From Terasakiella sp. SH-1 (lineage in GTDB: Bacteria; Pseudomonadota; Alphaproteobacteria; Rhodospirillales; Terasakiellaceae), in assembly GCF_004564135.1 (NCBI RefSeq), contig NZ_CP038255.1:218501-282500 (forward strand): 64,000 nt of DNA, written 5' to 3'. Under the pieces are notes generated by a model that saw only the letters and a program-made list of their open reading frames with translations, was not told the origin of the DNA and searched no databases. The first letter of the stretch is position 1, and each line of letters begins with the position of its first letter. Positions 1 to 10,025 of the stretch are shown here, piece by piece. Position numbers and translations under genes: made by a program.

Positions 1-1
1 T

Positions 2-370
2 GATGAGCAGATCGGTCCGATCACCTGTTTGGTTGCAGAGATTAACCAGGTGATTTTGAATCTTATCGTGAATGCGGTTCATGCGATTGAAGATACAGGG
101 CAGGAACGACTCGGTCATATCAAGATTGCGACCAAACGTTTGGAAGATCGTGTTGAGGTTCGTGTCTCAGATGATGGCAGCGGCATTGACCCTGAACATC
201 AAGACCATGTATTTACACCTTTTTATACGACCAAGGATGTGGGCAGGGGAACGGGGCAGGGGCTGGCTTTGGCACGCGATATTATTGTGAATAAACATAA
301 GGGGAGTCTGTTTTTCGAAACAGAGGTTGGCGTGGGAACAACTTTTATTATTCAATTACCTATTGTCTAA
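2..370 (+). CDS. sensor histidine kinase, C-terminal fragment (cut by window edge)
   Basis: This is the ATP-binding end of a histidine kinase whose 5' part lies outside the window. The frame is open from base 2 and ends at a TAA at 368-370, so the TTG at 29 is not a real start. The HATPase_c motifs are clear: N box LNLIVNAVHAI, G1 box DDGSGI, F box FTPFYTTKD and G2 box GTGQGLALARDI. No receiver domain follows. The next gene, 85 bp downstream on the same strand, is an HDOD response regulator, so this kinase is a plausible phosphodonor for it. The input domain cannot be seen. The family call is firm; the partner assignment is inference. Confidence 0.9.
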   Translation, partial: DEQIGPITCLVAEINQVILNLIVNAVHAIEDTGQERLGHIKIATKRLEDRVEVRVSDDGSGIDPEHQDHVFTPFYTTKDVGRGTGQGLALARDIIVNKHKGSLFFETEVGVGTTFIIQLPIV

Positions 371-455
371 GAGCGATCAAGGCTTGTCCCCATATGGGGG
401 TATACAATTAAAGTAGAATATGAAATCCTGTATATATAAATGAAGAAGGGTCATC

Positions 456-1667
456 ATGGATAAGAAGCCACATATTTTGTTTGTCGACGATGAAAGCAAC
501 ATCTTGATGGGCTTGCGTCGTGGGTTGCATGGCAAGCGGAAGAAATGGCAAATGAGCTTTTGCGAAAGTGGCCGTGATGCTTTGGCATTGATGGAAAATG
601 AAACCATTGATGTGATTGTCAGTGATATGCGGATGCCGCAAATGGATGGTGCGCAGTTATTGGAAGAGGTCTGTAAAATTTCACCCGATACGGCCCGTGT
701 TGTCTTGTCTGGTTATTCAAAAGATGAAACCATCCTTAAGGTCGTAGGGGCTGCACATCAGTATCTTGCCAAGCCATGTGATTTTGATTTGTTGGAAGAT
801 ACGCTGGAGCGGTTAATCACTTTTCGCGCCAATATGGTTAAGTATGAGGTCCGCGAACGGATTACAAAGATGAAGTCTTTGCCCAGTCTGCCGGAGATCT
901 ATCACGAACTGATGGCGGAGCTGGAAAACGATTATTCCACCAATAAATCAATCGCGGCGATTATGGAAAAAGATGTGGGCATGAAGGCTCAGGTCTTGAA
1001 AGTATGCAATTCAGCCTTTTTTGGTTTGCCGCAACGGGTCAATGATCTTTCTGCTGCTGTCAGCCTGTTAGGGTTGGATACACTCAAAAGCATGTCATTA
1101 CTGAGTGGGGTGTTTTCGTCTTTTGAAGGCAGTGCACAGGAAATTGTGGTGTTGGAAAATATCTGTAATGAAAGTATGCAGATTTCACTTGTGGCTCAAA
1201 GGGTAGCCAAAGAACTGGAATTTGATCAGATGGATTGTGATCAGGCAGGCTGTGCGGGAACACTGTCTCATGTCGGGTCACTTTTAATGGCGATTTCCTG
1301 GCCGAAGGAATTTAAGCAGGCCATGGTTTTATCTGTGCAAAAAAACAAGCCTGTTCAGGACGTTGAGAAAGTTATTTTAGGGGTCGATCATGCCTGGGTC
1401 GGGGCATATTTTCTGGGGTTATGGGGTTTTTCTTTTCCGGTATGCGAAGCCGTCGCCTACCAACATAATCCAAAAAATTGCCCGGATGTACCGCAGCCGA
1501 TTTTGGCGGCTTTATATCTTGCCCATGAATTGATGGAATTTTCACATTCGGATCAGCCGAATTTTGAAGAGTTTGCTGATACTCTTGATCAAGAGTTTTT
1601 AAGTCAGCAAAAAATCGACATTTCATCTTTGAAGTGGGAAGACATTCTGGCCTTAAATTCCAACTAA
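456..1667 (+). CDS. response regulator with HDOD output domain
   Basis: A 403-residue two-domain protein. The N-terminal receiver (about residues 5-120) has the acidic pair in FVDDE, the phosphoacceptor D57 in VSDMRMP, the switch Ser in LSGYS and K106 in AKPCD. An HDOD domain follows (about 140-340), opening at LPSLPEIYHEL and continuing through VCNSAFFGLP and SLLGLDTLKSM. HDOD domains resemble HD phosphohydrolases but usually lack metal-binding residues and act in signalling scaffolds. The ATG at 456 is preceded by GAAGGG. The following response regulator starts 10 bp after the stop, so the two are probably co-transcribed. Output targets cannot be read from sequence. Confidence 0.92.
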   Translation: MDKKPHILFVDDESNILMGLRRGLHGKRKKWQMSFCESGRDALALMENETIDVIVSDMRMPQMDGAQLLEEVCKISPDTARVVLSGYSKDETILKVVGAAHQYLAKPCDFDLLEDTLERLITFRANMVKYEVRERITKMKSLPSLPEIYHELMAELENDYSTNKSIAAIMEKDVGMKAQVLKVCNSAFFGLPQRVNDLSAAVSLLGLDTLKSMSLLSGVFSSFEGSAQEIVVLENICNESMQISLVAQRVAKELEFDQMDCDQAGCAGTLSHVGSLLMAISWPKEFKQAMVLSVQKNKPVQDVEKVILGVDHAWVGAYFLGLWGFSFPVCEAVAYQHNPKNCPDVPQPILAALYLAHELMEFSHSDQPNFEEFADTLDQEFLSQQKIDISSLKWEDILALNSN

Positions 1668-1677
1668 GGAGGATGGC

Positions 1678-2850
1678 ATGACAGAGAAACTGCTGATCAT
1701 TGATGATGATGTGAATTTGCTAAGTGGGTTAAAACGGCAATATCATAAACGGTTTAACGTGCTGACTGCTGAAGGTGGGGCACAAGGGCTGGAGCTTCTG
1801 AAAGAAAACCCGGATATTGGTGTGGTGGTCACTGATATGCGTATGCCCGAAATGGATGGGCTGGAAACCCTGAAACATATTCGTGAAATTTCCCCAGATG
1901 TGGTGCGTATTATGTTGACGGGTAATGCCGATCAGCAAACGGCGATTGATGCGGTGAATGAAGGGGCGATTTTTCGTTTTTATTGTAAACCCTGTGAAGC
2001 AGATGTTCTGGCGAAAGGGATTGATGCCGGGTTTGAACAGTTTCGCCTGATCCATGCAGAACGTGAGCTTTTGGAAAATACCTTGTCGGGGACGGTCAAA
2101 GTGTTGGTGGATTTGTTGGCCTTTTCCAATCCAGAAGCTTTTGCCCGTTCGTCCCATATTAAGGAATGGTGTGAGATTTTGGCCCCGGAACTGGGGATCA
2201 AGCAGAAGTGGGTTTTAAAACTGTCTGCCATGTTGCTTCCCTTGTGCGATTTGATTATCCCGCAAGAAATGATGGTGAAATTAAAATCGGGTGAATTCCT
2301 GAAACCCGAAGAAGAAGCGATCTTGCAACAAGGGGCGCAAACCGTTCATGACATGATTAAGCAAATCCCGCGCCTTGAAAAAATTGCCGAAATTATCACG
2401 CAGGTGCGTCAGCCCCTTAAAGTTAAGAATCCGGAAGAAATTGCCAAGCTGCCTTTGGAAGCGCGTTTGTTACATGTATTGGAGGATTTATCCTGGGTCT
2501 CTTCAGAATTGATGCTCAGCTCGCGCGAATTTGACAAACTGCGGGTTCATTTAGATACCTATGATAAAACGGTGTATGAGGCGGTACGCACCCATTTGGT
2601 CAATCATGAATTCGCCCTTCAAGACCATTATGAAGGCAGGCGTGTGCCGATTAATCATCTGGTGGCCGGACAAATTCTTTTATCGGATATTTTGACAGAT
2701 GATAACCGTAAGCTTTTATCGCGTGGTGTTATTTTGTCAAAAGTCCAAATTGAAAAACTCAAAATGATTGCCAAGCGTTCCCCGATGACCGGGCTGGTTT
2801 CCGTTGCCGAACTTAAACGTTATTCCCCATCTATGCGTAAATTGAGTTAG
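1678..2850 (+). CDS. response regulator with degenerate HD-GYP-like output domain
   Basis: A 390-residue protein with an N-terminal receiver (residues 5-120) containing IIDDD, phosphoacceptor D53 in VTDMRMP, Thr in LTGNA and Lys in CKPCE. The C-terminal part (about 135-385) follows the HD-GYP helical pattern: a SSHIKEW helix, a stretch aligned to the usual HDIGK box, then IPQEMMVK. The catalytic HD pair is replaced by PLCDLI and no GYP signature is visible, so c-di-GMP hydrolysis is unlikely. Known relatives include HnoD of Shewanella, a degenerate HD-GYP regulator in an H-NOX pathway. The AAGGAGG just before ATG 1678 supports the start. Position before H-NOX and its kinase suggests membership of that pathway (inference). 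Confidence 0.85.
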   Translation: MTEKLLIIDDDVNLLSGLKRQYHKRFNVLTAEGGAQGLELLKENPDIGVVVTDMRMPEMDGLETLKHIREISPDVVRIMLTGNADQQTAIDAVNEGAIFRFYCKPCEADVLAKGIDAGFEQFRLIHAERELLENTLSGTVKVLVDLLAFSNPEAFARSSHIKEWCEILAPELGIKQKWVLKLSAMLLPLCDLIIPQEMMVKLKSGEFLKPEEEAILQQGAQTVHDMIKQIPRLEKIAEIITQVRQPLKVKNPEEIAKLPLEARLLHVLEDLSWVSSELMLSSREFDKLRVHLDTYDKTVYEAVRTHLVNHEFALQDHYEGRRVPINHLVAGQILLSDILTDDNRKLLSRGVILSKVQIEKLKMIAKRSPMTGLVSVAELKRYSPSMRKLS

Positions 2851-2893
2851 TGGGGCCTCTCTCCCCGCATTTCTACGTAGGTTTATTTTCTTT

Positions 2894-2916
2894 CTTAAAT
2901 TAAATTTTAAATTAAG
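2894..2916. promoter_or_regulatory. AT-rich imperfect palindrome upstream of the H-NOX gene
   Basis: The 113-bp gap between the regulator at 1678-2850 and the H-NOX start is very AT-rich. It contains an imperfect dyad running from CTTAAATT to AAATTAAG. It could be a promoter element or an operator. I could not match it to an FNR or NsrR consensus, so the regulator is unknown. Confidence 0.25.
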
Positions 2917-2963
2917 ATAAACTTTGAAGTAATTTATGAAATGTGCTTTTGAGAGGGCTCGTC

Positions 2964-3515
2964 ATGCTTGGTATTGTATTTTCTGAATTCACAGAAATGG
3001 TGGAAGAGGTTTTTTCCGCCGATATGGTTGACGATATTCTGGATGATTGCGATCTGGAAAGTGGTGGTTCCTATACAGCTGTGGGGGCTTATAGCCACAC
3101 CGAAATTATTGCTCTTGTGGTTGCTTTAAGCAAACGCACCGGTGTGGAAGTCGATGATCTGGTCAAGGCGTTTGGTAAGCATTTGCTGAAAACATTTAGC
3201 ACACGCTATCCGGTGTTTTTTATCGAGGCTAAAGATTCGTTTGAATTTTTTAAATCAGTAGATGGTCATATTCACAAAGAGGTCTTAAAGCTCTATCCCA
3301 ATGCCACACTGCCGAAATTCACCTGTGAGCAACCGGATGATGCGACTTTGCGTATGGTTTATACGTCTGTTCGCCCCTTTAGCGTGCTGGCAAAAGGCTT
3401 GATTGAAGGGACATTAGAGTATTATGGTGAACAGGCTGAGGTCGAAAGCGTAAACCATTCTACTCAAGAGGAAAGTAAGGTTGAATTTATCATCCGTAGA
3501 ACAAGTGCACAGTGA
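2964..3515 (+). CDS. hnoX: H-NOX heme nitric oxide/oxygen-binding sensor protein
   Basis: A stand-alone H-NOX protein of 183 residues, the usual family length. The N-terminus MLGIVFSEF is typical. The proximal heme ligand is H104 in [10 protein letters not shown], and the heme propionate-binding YxSxR motif is present at 133-137 (YTSVR). Bacterial H-NOX proteins bind NO at ferrous heme and inhibit or activate a partner kinase or cyclase. I chose ATG 2964 over the upstream GTG 2943 because GAGAGG lies 7 nt before it and it gives the conserved N-terminus. The TGA stop overlaps the ATG of the next gene, a hybrid kinase, so the two are translationally coupled. Family and heme residues are seen; NO specificity is from family knowledge. 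Confidence 0.93.
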   Translation: MLGIVFSEFTEMVEEVFSADMVDDILDDCDLESGGSYTAVGAYSHTEIIALVVALSKRTGVEVDDLVKAFGKHLLKTFSTRYPVFFIEAKDSFEFFKSVDGHIHKEVLKLYPNATLPKFTCEQPDDATLRMVYTSVRPFSVLAKGLIEGTLEYYGEQAEVESVNHSTQEESKVEFIIRRTSAQ

Positions 3516-5602
3516 TGGATGAAGCCAGATTTCAACGACGTATAGAGCGGGAAAAAAAAGCACGTAAAGAAGCCGAACGGCTCTTGGAAGAAAAAAGTGC
3601 CGAACTATACGAGGCCAACCAGAAGTTGAAAAATTCGCACGACGAATTGGAAGAACTTGTGGCAAAACGCACACAAGAGCTAAGTCGTGCGCTTGAACAG
3701 GCCAAAGACGCCAATAAGGCGAAATCTGAATTCCTTGCGACGATGAGCCATGAAATCCGCACTCCGATGAATGGGGTTATCGGTATGACTGGATTGTTGA
3801 TGGATACGGATTTGGATGATGAGCAAACTCATTATGCCAACACCATTTCTCAATCTGGTGAGGCCCTGCTGCGTATCATCAACGATATTCTGGATTATAC
3901 CAAGATCGAAGTGGGCAAGCTTGAGTTGGAAGAGGCCGATTTCAATCTGGTACAGGTTTGTGAAAGTGTTGTTGACCTGATGGCATCCAAGGCATTGGAC
4001 AAGCAGTTGGAATTTGGGTCCATTATTTCGCCTACGCTGGATGGCACCTATCGTTCTGATCCGGGGCGTATTCGTCAGGTTTTGCTAAATTTGATTAACA
4101 ATGCCATTAAGTTTACGGCCAGTGGGTCGGTTGCTTTGCGCGTGCATGGGGTAGAAAAAGGTATTTGTTTTGAAATTCAGGACACGGGTATTGGGATCAG
4201 TGCTGATGATCAGGAAAAACTGTTTCGACGGTTTTCTCAAGTTGATGCCTCCACCACGCGTAAATATGGTGGAACGGGCCTTGGCCTTGCCATTTCCCAA
4301 TTGATTGTTCAGGCCCTTGGCGGTGAAATCTATGTGGAAAGTGCGCTGGGCAAAGGCAGTAAATTCATTTTTATCCTGCCGCTGGAACGGATTGAAGGTG
4401 CGTCTGCGCTTTCCCATTCCATTTCCGATGACGCCTTGCTGGGCAAGAAAGCGCTTATCATTGATGATATTGATGTCAATCAGGAGATTTTTGATGTCAA
4501 TATGTCCAGCTGGGGCATTCAAAATACCATTTGTTCTTCGGTTGAAGAGGCACTGGATAAGGTGCATGAAGATCAGTTTGATGTGATCATTCTTGATTTT
4601 AATATGCCTGGTTATGATGGGGCTCATTTTTTAGCGAAATATCGCCAGTTGCCTGTTCTGGAACAAGTGCCTGTGATTTTAGCCTCTTCCTCTCCTAATG
4701 TGGGGGAAAAGCTGGATTATGATGCCTTTGTTGCAAAGCCAGTTCGCCAGCAGGTATTGAAAAATGTGTTGTTAACCACTCTGTTTAAAACTGCGCCTGC
4801 ACAGTCTTCTGCGTCGCAAGGACAGGAGAAAAACAATACCCCACCTCAGGTCAGGTTACGTATTTTGGTGGCCGAAGATAATCAGGTCAATCAGATGGTT
4901 GCGCGCGGGTATTTGGAAAAACTTGGTCATTATGTTGATATCGCAGGCAATGGTTTTGAAGCAATAGATGCTGTATCACGCCTGCCTTATGATCTGGTCT
5001 TTATGGATGTTCAAATGCCTGAATGCGATGGCTATCAGGCCACCCGTGAAATTCGGGCGCAAACCGCTGAATATGCCAATATCCCGATTATTGCAATGAC
5101 GGCAAATGCCATGGCCGGGGACAGGGAAAAATGCCTTTTGGCCGGGATGAATGATTTTCTCTCCAAGCCTGTCAGCCGCGATAGAATTGAACAGGTCATT
5201 GCTGATACGCTTGGTGTGATGGGACAAGATACAGAAGGGGGTATGCAACAAACGACCGGAATAGCCCCTGTTGCAGCAAATTTATGGGATGAAGAGATTG
5301 TTCAAACCATGATCAGTGATCTGGATTTGGATGGGTATAAAATGCTGCTGCGTGCTTTTCTCAGCAACAGTATCTTGCGGATTGAAAATATACATAGTGC
5401 TTGGCGCAACAATGAAAACAGCCAGCTTAAACGGGAGGCTCACAGCTTAAAAGGGGCGGCCGCCTCTATTGGTGCCAAGATTTTGGCGCAACAGGCTGGG
5501 GACCTTGAAACAAGACTGATGAATGGGGAGGTCAGCCCCGCCCATCTTTCCCAGTCTTTTGATGAATTTGAAGCCGAAGCGGAAAAACGTTTCCTGACAT
5601 AA
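3515..5602 (+). CDS. hahK: H-NOX-associated hybrid histidine kinase (HisKA-HATPase-REC-REC-Hpt)
   Basis: A 695-residue soluble hybrid kinase with no membrane segment. In order: a charged coiled coil (1-70), HisKA with phosphorylated H79 in [12 protein letters not shown], HATPase with [18 protein letters not shown] and [10 protein letters not shown], a first receiver (LDFNMP phosphosite, about 320-430), a second receiver (FMDVQMP, about 450-570) and a C-terminal Hpt domain with His in [12 protein letters not shown]. It lacks its own sensory domain, as expected for a kinase that takes its signal from the H-NOX protein encoded just upstream. The start ATG 3515 overlaps the H-NOX stop. Its Hpt could pass phosphate to the two response regulators at 456-2850; that link is inference. 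Confidence 0.93.
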   Translation: MDEARFQRRIEREKKARKEAERLLEEKSAELYEANQKLKNSHDELEELVAKRTQELSRALEQAKDANKAKSEFLATMSHEIRTPMNGVIGMTGLLMDTDLDDEQTHYANTISQSGEALLRIINDILDYTKIEVGKLELEEADFNLVQVCESVVDLMASKALDKQLEFGSIISPTLDGTYRSDPGRIRQVLLNLINNAIKFTASGSVALRVHGVEKGICFEIQDTGIGISADDQEKLFRRFSQVDASTTRKYGGTGLGLAISQLIVQALGGEIYVESALGKGSKFIFILPLERIEGASALSHSISDDALLGKKALIIDDIDVNQEIFDVNMSSWGIQNTICSSVEEALDKVHEDQFDVIILDFNMPGYDGAHFLAKYRQLPVLEQVPVILASSSPNVGEKLDYDAFVAKPVRQQVLKNVLLTTLFKTAPAQSSASQGQEKNNTPPQVRLRILVAEDNQVNQMVARGYLEKLGHYVDIAGNGFEAIDAVSRLPYDLVFMDVQMPECDGYQATREIRAQTAEYANIPIIAMTANAMAGDREKCLLAGMNDFLSKPVSRDRIEQVIADTLGVMGQDTEGGMQQTTGIAPVAANLWDEEIVQTMISDLDLDGYKMLLRAFLSNSILRIENIHSAWRNNENSQLKREAHSLKGAAASIGAKILAQQAGDLETRLMNGEVSPAHLSQSFDEFEAEAEKRFLT

Positions 5603-5640
5603 AAAAAGCCGGGCTCATAATTATGGAGCCCGGCTTTTTA
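5603..5640. terminator. bidirectional rho-independent terminator
   Basis: A perfect 9-bp stem GCCGGGCTC / GAGCCCGGC at 5608-5616 and 5626-5634, flanked by A-tracts and T-tracts on both sides. It lies between the convergent kinase gene and pheT, so it can serve both strands. Confidence 0.92.
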
Positions 5641-5659
5641 GATGAAGTGCTAAGTGCGT

Positions 5660-8071
5660 TTAACCGCGCAGCTCACCACCTGTGTTTTTCGCAACAGAGG
5701 CCACAACCTTGTCACAAACCGCCTGGATTTGTTCATCGGTCAGGGTTTCTGTCGTTGGTTGCAAGGTGATGTTAATAGCCACAGATTTCTTGCCTGCTTC
5801 CATATTATCACCTTCGTAAACGTCAAACACATTGGCGGCTGTGATCAGTTTCTTATCTGCTGTTTTGGCAGATTGAATGATCTTGGCTGCGGGAACATCG
5901 CTATCGACTACAAAGGCAAAGTCACGTTCCACAGGTTGGAATTGAGACAAAACCAATTGCGGACGAAGGGCCCCTGTTTTCTTGGCCTTACCTGCTGGAA
6001 TGGCATCCAGTGAAATCTCAAAACCAACAGCCACACCCTTGTAGCCCATTTTCTTGAGCACACCGGGGTGAAGTTCACCAAAATAAGCCAGTGTGTTCTT
6101 CGGACCCAGCTTTAAGGCACCGGAGCGACCCGGATGGTAATGGGCAGGTGCACTTTCAGGGTCAACTTGCAGATTGTCCACTTTGGCACCTGCTGCTTCC
6201 AAAACAGCCAGTGCATCGGCCTTGGCATCAAATACGTCTACACGGCGCGGACCATCCGCCCAGTTGCGTGGGCCTGTCTGACCTGTACGCACCCCAGCCA
6301 CGATAATCGGCTGTTCATCGGCTGTGTCGCCATCAAATTGTGGACCAACTTCAAACAGGCAACCGTTGGGGTAGCCATTGTTGTTGTTGCGCTGACAGGC
6401 CGAAATCAGGTTCGGCAGCAGGCTTGGGCGCATGATTTCCAGATCTTTGGAGATTGGATTGGTCAGGCGCAGGTTTTCATCAGACCAGCCAAACAGCTTG
6501 GCTTCTTTTTCCGCCAAAAACGCATAAGTCACCGCTTCGTTCATGCCACGTGACACCAGTGTGCGACGTGAGATATCACGTTTGAGCTGCATGGGCGTAT
6601 AGGCCACGCTGGGCAGGTTGCTTTCACGTTCCAGTGAAATTTCTTCGATATGGTCATAACCAAAGACACGAATGACTTCTTCTACCAGACAAGCTTCCAG
6701 CTCAATATCAGAGCGCCAGCTTGGTGGCTGTACATCAAAGGTTTCCCCGTTATCTGTCAGCTCACAACCCAGTGTTTTCAGGATGCGGGCCATTTCTTCT
6801 TCCGGTACATCCACACCTGTGAGCTGCTGTACACGTGCTTTGCGAAGGGTAATGGAACGTTGCCATTTGGGCTCATCCCCAGCAACCACCAGATTTGAGG
6901 CTTCACCGCCACAAAGTTCAATGATCAGGCGGGTTGCCATTTCTGTCATATCGACAACAGCGGCTTCATCCACACCACGTTCAAAGCGGTAACGCGCATC
7001 AGAAATGATATCGAGCTTGCGCCCCGTCATCGCCGTGCGGATCGGATCGAACAAGGCACATTCGAGGAAAACATTTGTTGTTTCTTCGCTACAGCCAGAC
7101 TCTTCACCGCCCATGATACCAGCAAGCGCGTGCGGTGTTGTATCATCACACACAACGGTCATATCATCATCAAGGCTGTAGTCTTTCTCATCCAGTGCCT
7201 TCATGGTTTCACCGGATTTAGACAGGCGCACGTTAATGTCACCAGAAAGTTTATCTGCATCAAACACATGCAAGGGACGGCATAGACCTTGGGAGAAATA
7301 GTTGGTTACATCCACAAGGGCTGAGATCGGGCGCAGGCCCACAGCCAAGAGCTTGTCTTGCAGCCATTTGGGCGAAGGGCCATTTTTCACACCACGGATG
7401 TAGCGACCTGCAAATTGTGAACAGATCGCGGGGCCTTCTGTCGGGTTATGCAGATTGATTTTGATCGGGCTTTCAAAGCCGCCTTCAACCACATCAGTAT
7501 TGATCGGTTTTAAGGAACCAAAACCCGTTGCAGCCAGATCGCGTGCAATCCCACGTACACCGGCACAGTCGCCACGGTTTGGTGTGATGGCGATTTCGAT
7601 GATTGGGTCTGTCAGACCCATGATGTCTACCGCACGGGCACCAACTTCGGTGTCAGCCGGCAAGTCAACGATCCCGTCATGATCTTCAGACAGCTTCATT
7701 TCGGCTTCTGACATCATCATGCCTTCAGATGGCACACCGCGAATTTTTGTTGGTTTCAGGGTGACGTCCAGACCGGGGATGTAAGAACCAGATGTGGCAA
7801 AGACACCTTTCAGGCCCGCACGTGCGTTTGGCGCACCACAAACAACATCATATTCTTTTTCGCCGTCAAAGACTTTCAGAACTTGAAGCTTGTCTGCATC
7901 CGGGTGACGTTCAGCAGAAAGGATTTCGGCAATTTTAAAGGTTTCCAGACCACGGGAACGGTCTTCAACACCTTCAACTTCCAAACCAATCATGGAGAGT
8001 TTTTCAACGATCTCGTCACAGGACTTATCTGTTTCAAGATGCTCAAGAAGCCAGCTTAATGTGAATTTCAT
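5660..8071 (-). CDS. pheT: phenylalanyl-tRNA synthetase beta subunit
   Basis: The large subunit of the heterotetrameric enzyme that charges tRNA-Phe. At 803 residues it has the standard length and architecture: an N-terminal EMAP-type tRNA-binding domain (about 40-150, beginning [18 protein letters not shown]), the B3/B4 editing region, the B5 domain, the catalytic-like core and a C-terminal ferredoxin-fold anticodon-binding domain (about 710-800, starting [13 protein letters not shown]). It overlaps pheS by 4 bp (ATGA), which fits coupled translation and stoichiometric assembly. No unusual residues were noticed. Confidence 0.98.
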   Translation of the reverse strand: MKFTLSWLLEHLETDKSCDEIVEKLSMIGLEVEGVEDRSRGLETFKIAEILSAERHPDADKLQVLKVFDGEKEYDVVCGAPNARAGLKGVFATSGSYIPGLDVTLKPTKIRGVPSEGMMMSEAEMKLSEDHDGIVDLPADTEVGARAVDIMGLTDPIIEIAITPNRGDCAGVRGIARDLAATGFGSLKPINTDVVEGGFESPIKINLHNPTEGPAICSQFAGRYIRGVKNGPSPKWLQDKLLAVGLRPISALVDVTNYFSQGLCRPLHVFDADKLSGDINVRLSKSGETMKALDEKDYSLDDDMTVVCDDTTPHALAGIMGGEESGCSEETTNVFLECALFDPIRTAMTGRKLDIISDARYRFERGVDEAAVVDMTEMATRLIIELCGGEASNLVVAGDEPKWQRSITLRKARVQQLTGVDVPEEEMARILKTLGCELTDNGETFDVQPPSWRSDIELEACLVEEVIRVFGYDHIEEISLERESNLPSVAYTPMQLKRDISRRTLVSRGMNEAVTYAFLAEKEAKLFGWSDENLRLTNPISKDLEIMRPSLLPNLISACQRNNNNGYPNGCLFEVGPQFDGDTADEQPIIVAGVRTGQTGPRNWADGPRRVDVFDAKADALAVLEAAGAKVDNLQVDPESAPAHYHPGRSGALKLGPKNTLAYFGELHPGVLKKMGYKGVAVGFEISLDAIPAGKAKKTGALRPQLVLSQFQPVERDFAFVVDSDVPAAKIIQSAKTADKKLITAANVFDVYEGDNMEAGKKSVAINITLQPTTETLTDEQIQAVCDKVVASVAKNTGGELRG

Positions 8072-9144
8072 CGGGTCAGCCCCCCTACCATTGACGGAAT
8101 ATCCAAGGCCTTAAAGCCATAGTGACGCAACCAGCGAAGGTCAGATTCATAGAATGTACGCAAGTCTGGAATGCCATATTTCAACATGGCGATACGTTCA
8201 ATCCCCATCCCGAAGGCAAAGCCTTGGTATTTGGATGAATCAATGCCACAGTTTTCCAGAACTTTCGGATGCACCATGCCGCAGCCCAAAATCTCCAGCC
8301 AGTCATCCCCAGCCCCGATTTTGAATTCGCCGCCTTCACGGGTGCAGCCGATATCCACTTCCGCAGAGGGTTCTGTGAAGGGGAAGTAAGACGGGCGGAA
8401 ACGAACGGGCAGGTCATCCACACCGAAATAAGCCTTACAGAAATCAATCAGCGTGCCCTTCAGGTGGCCGAAGTGTGATTTCTCATCAATCACCAGACCT
8501 TCGATCTGATGGAACATGGGTGTGTGTGTGGCATCATAATCACAACGATATGTGCGACCCGGGCAAACGATACGGATCGGCGCACCTTTTTCCTGCATGG
8601 AACGGATTTGTACAGGAGAGGTGTGGGTGCGCAGCACCATGCGGTGACCGTCTTGTTCGCGCGGCAGATAGAAGGTATCGTGGTCCTGGCGTGCGGGGTG
8701 TTCCGGGCCAATGTTGAGCGCCCCGAAGTTGCGCCAGTCATCCTCGATATTCGGGCCTTCGGCAACGGTGAAACCCATTTCACCGAAAATAGCGATGGCT
8801 TCATCAATGGTTTGGCTGACCGGGTGAACTGTACCTGTGCTTTCAGGGCGTGTGCTTAGGGTCACGTCAACTTTTTCAGCCATTAGGCGGGCGTTCAGTT
8901 CCGCATCTGCCAGTTCAGTTTTGCGCGCTTCAATGGCCTGAGCCACTTCGCCTTTGACCAGATTCAGCTTTTGGCCTGTTTCTTTGCGTTCTTCGGGGCT
9001 CAAATCCTTCATGTTTTTCATCATGGAGGTGATTGAACCTTTTTTACCCAGTGCATTGACGCGAATATCGTCCAGTGCCTTGGAGTCTGTCGCAGCCGCA
9101 ACCGCGCTTAAGACATCTTCTTTAATTTGATCGAGGTTTTCCAT
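8068..9144 (-). CDS. pheS: phenylalanyl-tRNA synthetase alpha subunit
   Basis: The catalytic subunit, which activates phenylalanine and aminoacylates tRNA-Phe. The class II motifs are visible: motif 2 around [12 protein letters not shown] and motif 3 around [17 protein letters not shown]. The N-terminal coiled coil occupies roughly the first 90 residues. The start ATG 9144 ([10 protein letters not shown]) is preferred to an upstream alternative start at 9177 because it has AGGAA upstream and matches the normal N-terminus, giving 358 residues. The gene lies downstream of rpmI-rplT on the same strand, with a terminator-like hairpin in between, and overlaps pheT. Confidence 0.97.
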   Translation of the reverse strand: MENLDQIKEDVLSAVAAATDSKALDDIRVNALGKKGSITSMMKNMKDLSPEERKETGQKLNLVKGEVAQAIEARKTELADAELNARLMAEKVDVTLSTRPESTGTVHPVSQTIDEAIAIFGEMGFTVAEGPNIEDDWRNFGALNIGPEHPARQDHDTFYLPREQDGHRMVLRTHTSPVQIRSMQEKGAPIRIVCPGRTYRCDYDATHTPMFHQIEGLVIDEKSHFGHLKGTLIDFCKAYFGVDDLPVRFRPSYFPFTEPSAEVDIGCTREGGEFKIGAGDDWLEILGCGMVHPKVLENCGIDSSKYQGFAFGMGIERIAMLKYGIPDLRTFYESDLRWLRHYGFKALDIPSMVGGLTR

Positions 9145-9175
9145 ATCCGTTCCTAAATGGAAAAAAGGGGGTAAC

Positions 9176-9230
9176 AAGCAAAAAGGAGACTAAAGCCCAT
9201 GAAGGCTTCAGTCCCCTTTTCCAAGATTTC
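9176..9230 (-). terminator. terminator/attenuator-like hairpin between rplT and pheS
   Basis: On the minus strand a 13-bp stem (GGGGACTGAAGCC pairing with GGCTTTAGTCTCC, two G-U pairs) is followed directly by a T-run. It sits in the 119-bp gap between rplT and pheS, so it should end or attenuate transcripts running from rpmI-rplT into pheST. Confidence 0.75.
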
Positions 9231-9263
9231 TATGCATTGCAAGGGCAATACATCAGCATTTAA

Positions 9264-9620
9264 TTACTTGGCAAGAGCGGCCTGAGCCTGTTCTACCAAA
9301 GACTTAAATGCTTCCGGCTCACGTGCAGCCAGGTCAGCCAGAACTTTACGGTCCAGCTCGATACCAGCCAGCTTCAAGCCGTTCATGAATTGAGAGTAAG
9401 AGACGCCGTACTGACGAGAACCAGCGTTGATACGCTGAATCCACAAAGAGCGGAAGTTACGCTTTTTATTGCGACGGTCGCGATACTGATACTGGAGGCC
9501 CTTTTCGACCTTTTCCATAGCGACGCGCAGGACGTTATTATTACGACCGCGATAACCTTTGGCTTTGGCGATAATCTTTTTGCGGCGAGCGCGAGAAGCA
9601 ACAGCTACTGTAGAACGCAT
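9264..9620 (-). CDS. rplT: 50S ribosomal protein L20
   Basis: Ribosomal protein L20, 118 residues, which binds 23S rRNA early in large-subunit assembly. The sequence is highly basic with the family hallmarks [14 protein letters not shown] near the N-terminus and [16 protein letters not shown] in the middle. It follows rpmI (L35) with a 35-bp gap. The usual upstream partner infC is not adjacent here. L20 can autoregulate this operon in other bacteria; no leader control was demonstrated in this sequence. Confidence 0.98.
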   Translation of the reverse strand: MRSTVAVASRARRKKIIAKAKGYRGRNNNVLRVAMEKVEKGLQYQYRDRRNKKRNFRSLWIQRINAGSRQYGVSYSQFMNGLKLAGIELDRKVLADLAAREPEAFKSLVEQAQAALAK

Positions 9621-9655
9621 GTCTTTAAATCCTTATGTGTATTACGAGTCGTAAA

Positions 9656-9853
9656 TTAAGCGTACGGCATCATGGATTTCGCCATGCGTGCATCAGCAGC
9701 GCACAGAACGAAAGAACCACGAGCTTGGCGTTTCATCTTCTGAGAACGCTTGCGCAGGTTGTGGGATTTGAATGCGTATGCACCGCGAACTTTACCAGTC
9801 GCAGTAATCTTGAAGCGCTTCTTAGCACCAGACTTTGTCTTCATCTTAGGCAT
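9656..9853 (-). CDS. rpmI: 50S ribosomal protein L35
   Basis: Ribosomal protein L35, 65 residues, a small basic protein of the large subunit. The N-terminus [20 protein letters not shown] is diagnostic. It is the first gene of the rpmI-rplT-pheS-pheT set on the minus strand. The 172 bp upstream to apaG has no ORF and presumably holds the promoter; the AGGATA before the ATG is a reasonable ribosome site. The absence of infC directly upstream is a mild departure from the common infC-rpmI-rplT order. Confidence 0.97.
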   Translation of the reverse strand: MPKMKTKSGAKKRFKITATGKVRGAYAFKSHNLRKRSQKMKRQARGSFVLCAADARMAKSMMPYA

Positions 9854-10025
9854 TTTATTATCCTTTATATATTTACATTAAACCCGACGCTTTGGCATGC
9901 CTTAGCCTCAGATCGTCTGTGTTTAATGCCACTAATAAAATATGCGTCGCGAAAAATAACTCTCGCAACGAGGTAGCGGGTTATAGACTCAAGATATACG
10001 GATTGCAAGGGGAAAATACGGTCGT

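Noticed and set aside
2894-2916. NsrR operator upstream of H-NOX
   Set aside because: The dyad lacks the ATGCAT-like core expected for NsrR, so no regulator is assigned.
9145-9263. Classical phenylalanine leader peptide for pheST
   Set aside because: The only Phe-containing frame starts in the hairpin loop without a good ribosome site, so it is kept as a low-interest observation and not annotated as a gene.
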